In this document: one piece after another, positions 63,777 through 64,000 of the stretch
Layout: each line of letters opens with the position of its first letter
Numbering within the stretch: position 1 is the first letter of the stretch
Assembly: GCA_964036195.1 (NCBI GenBank)
Contig: OZ038454.1
Coordinates: 2,666,001-2,730,000 of the forward strand
Source: Sphaerolaimus hirsutus
Taxonomy: Eukaryota > Nematoda > Chromadorea > Monhysterida > Sphaerolaimidae
DNA: 64,000 nt
Reading direction: 5' to 3'
Made by a program: the position numbers and the translations under genes
The notes under the pieces: model-generated
Seen by the model: only the letters and a program-made list of their open reading frames with translations
The model's database searches: none
Told to the model about the DNA's origin: nothing

Positions 63777-64000
63777 CCGTATTTCCTCGAAATACCCCCC
63801 CCCCCTCGTTTGACCACCCCCCTCTCGAGACCACTATGAAACAATCACCCCCAACAGACCAATCAATCAATGAACGTACATGACAAATACTGCTGTTTGC
63901 GTTCTGCGTAGTGCAGAACACACGTTAAAACAATGTCGGAATCACGTTAGAACAGTGTTTATACCATCTACGTAAATACATATATTAGTCTACAGGAGTC
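63777..64000. mobile_element. TACCGTA element running off the window
   Basis: TACCGTATTTCCTCGAAATA with CCCCCTCGTTTGACC and CATGACAAATACTGC words like those at 57400-57600. The right end is outside the window. Confidence 0.65.

Noticed and set aside
1-64000. tRNA or rRNA genes
   Set aside because: GGTTCAAAC-like words near 18502, 13820 and 31035 belong to the TAGGGTTCAAACGGGA element. No cloverleaf or rRNA core sequence was seen.

Overview
This window is animal-like (metazoan) nuclear DNA. It is AT-rich, it has spliced genes whose introns mostly end in T-rich TTTCAG-type acceptors, and there is no operon structure, CRISPR array, rRNA or recognisable tRNA. The species cannot be named from sequence alone. 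The window is dominated by short non-autonomous DNA transposons (MITE-like elements), many nested in one another. Several have exact 8-bp (hAT-type), 9-bp (MULE-type), 3-bp (ATT/AAT) or TA target duplications readable directly from the sequence.

Layout. 1-39670: almost entirely repeats. Families are named here by their terminal words: GAGGCGTC, TATACTC/GCGGACCGC, TACCGTA (four internal variants), GGCGCC-rich hAT MITEs, CGGAAAC, AACGATGGC, TAGGGTTCAAACGGGA, CACACTAGTT, GTTCCGCAAGTGG, CAGTCCC/CTGTAAAG, CAGAGTTGTTAAAA and GTACCGATCTACA. One small Ty3/gypsy-like fragment lies near 24.9 kb and one candidate membrane-anchor exon at 34.0 kb. 39681-44467: a complete 4.79-kb Mutator-like element (MULE) with ~570-bp terminal inverted repeats and the 9-bp duplication ACATTGTAT. 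It carries a decayed multi-exon transposase with an N-terminal FLYWCH-like zinc finger. 46954-53423 (+): the last six exons of a host gene I cannot identify (397 codons, all five junction phases agree, one GC-AG intron). 54886-59503 (-): a complete six-exon gene for a secreted 288-residue DM13-domain protein with a signal peptide. 59600-64000: repeats again.

The host genes are read through the repeats. Their introns hold TACCGTA elements, hAT elements with intact duplications, and three-level nests. Most element families have interiors built by iterating a family-specific short word, usually their own terminal word. I regard that as the most unusual general property of the window.
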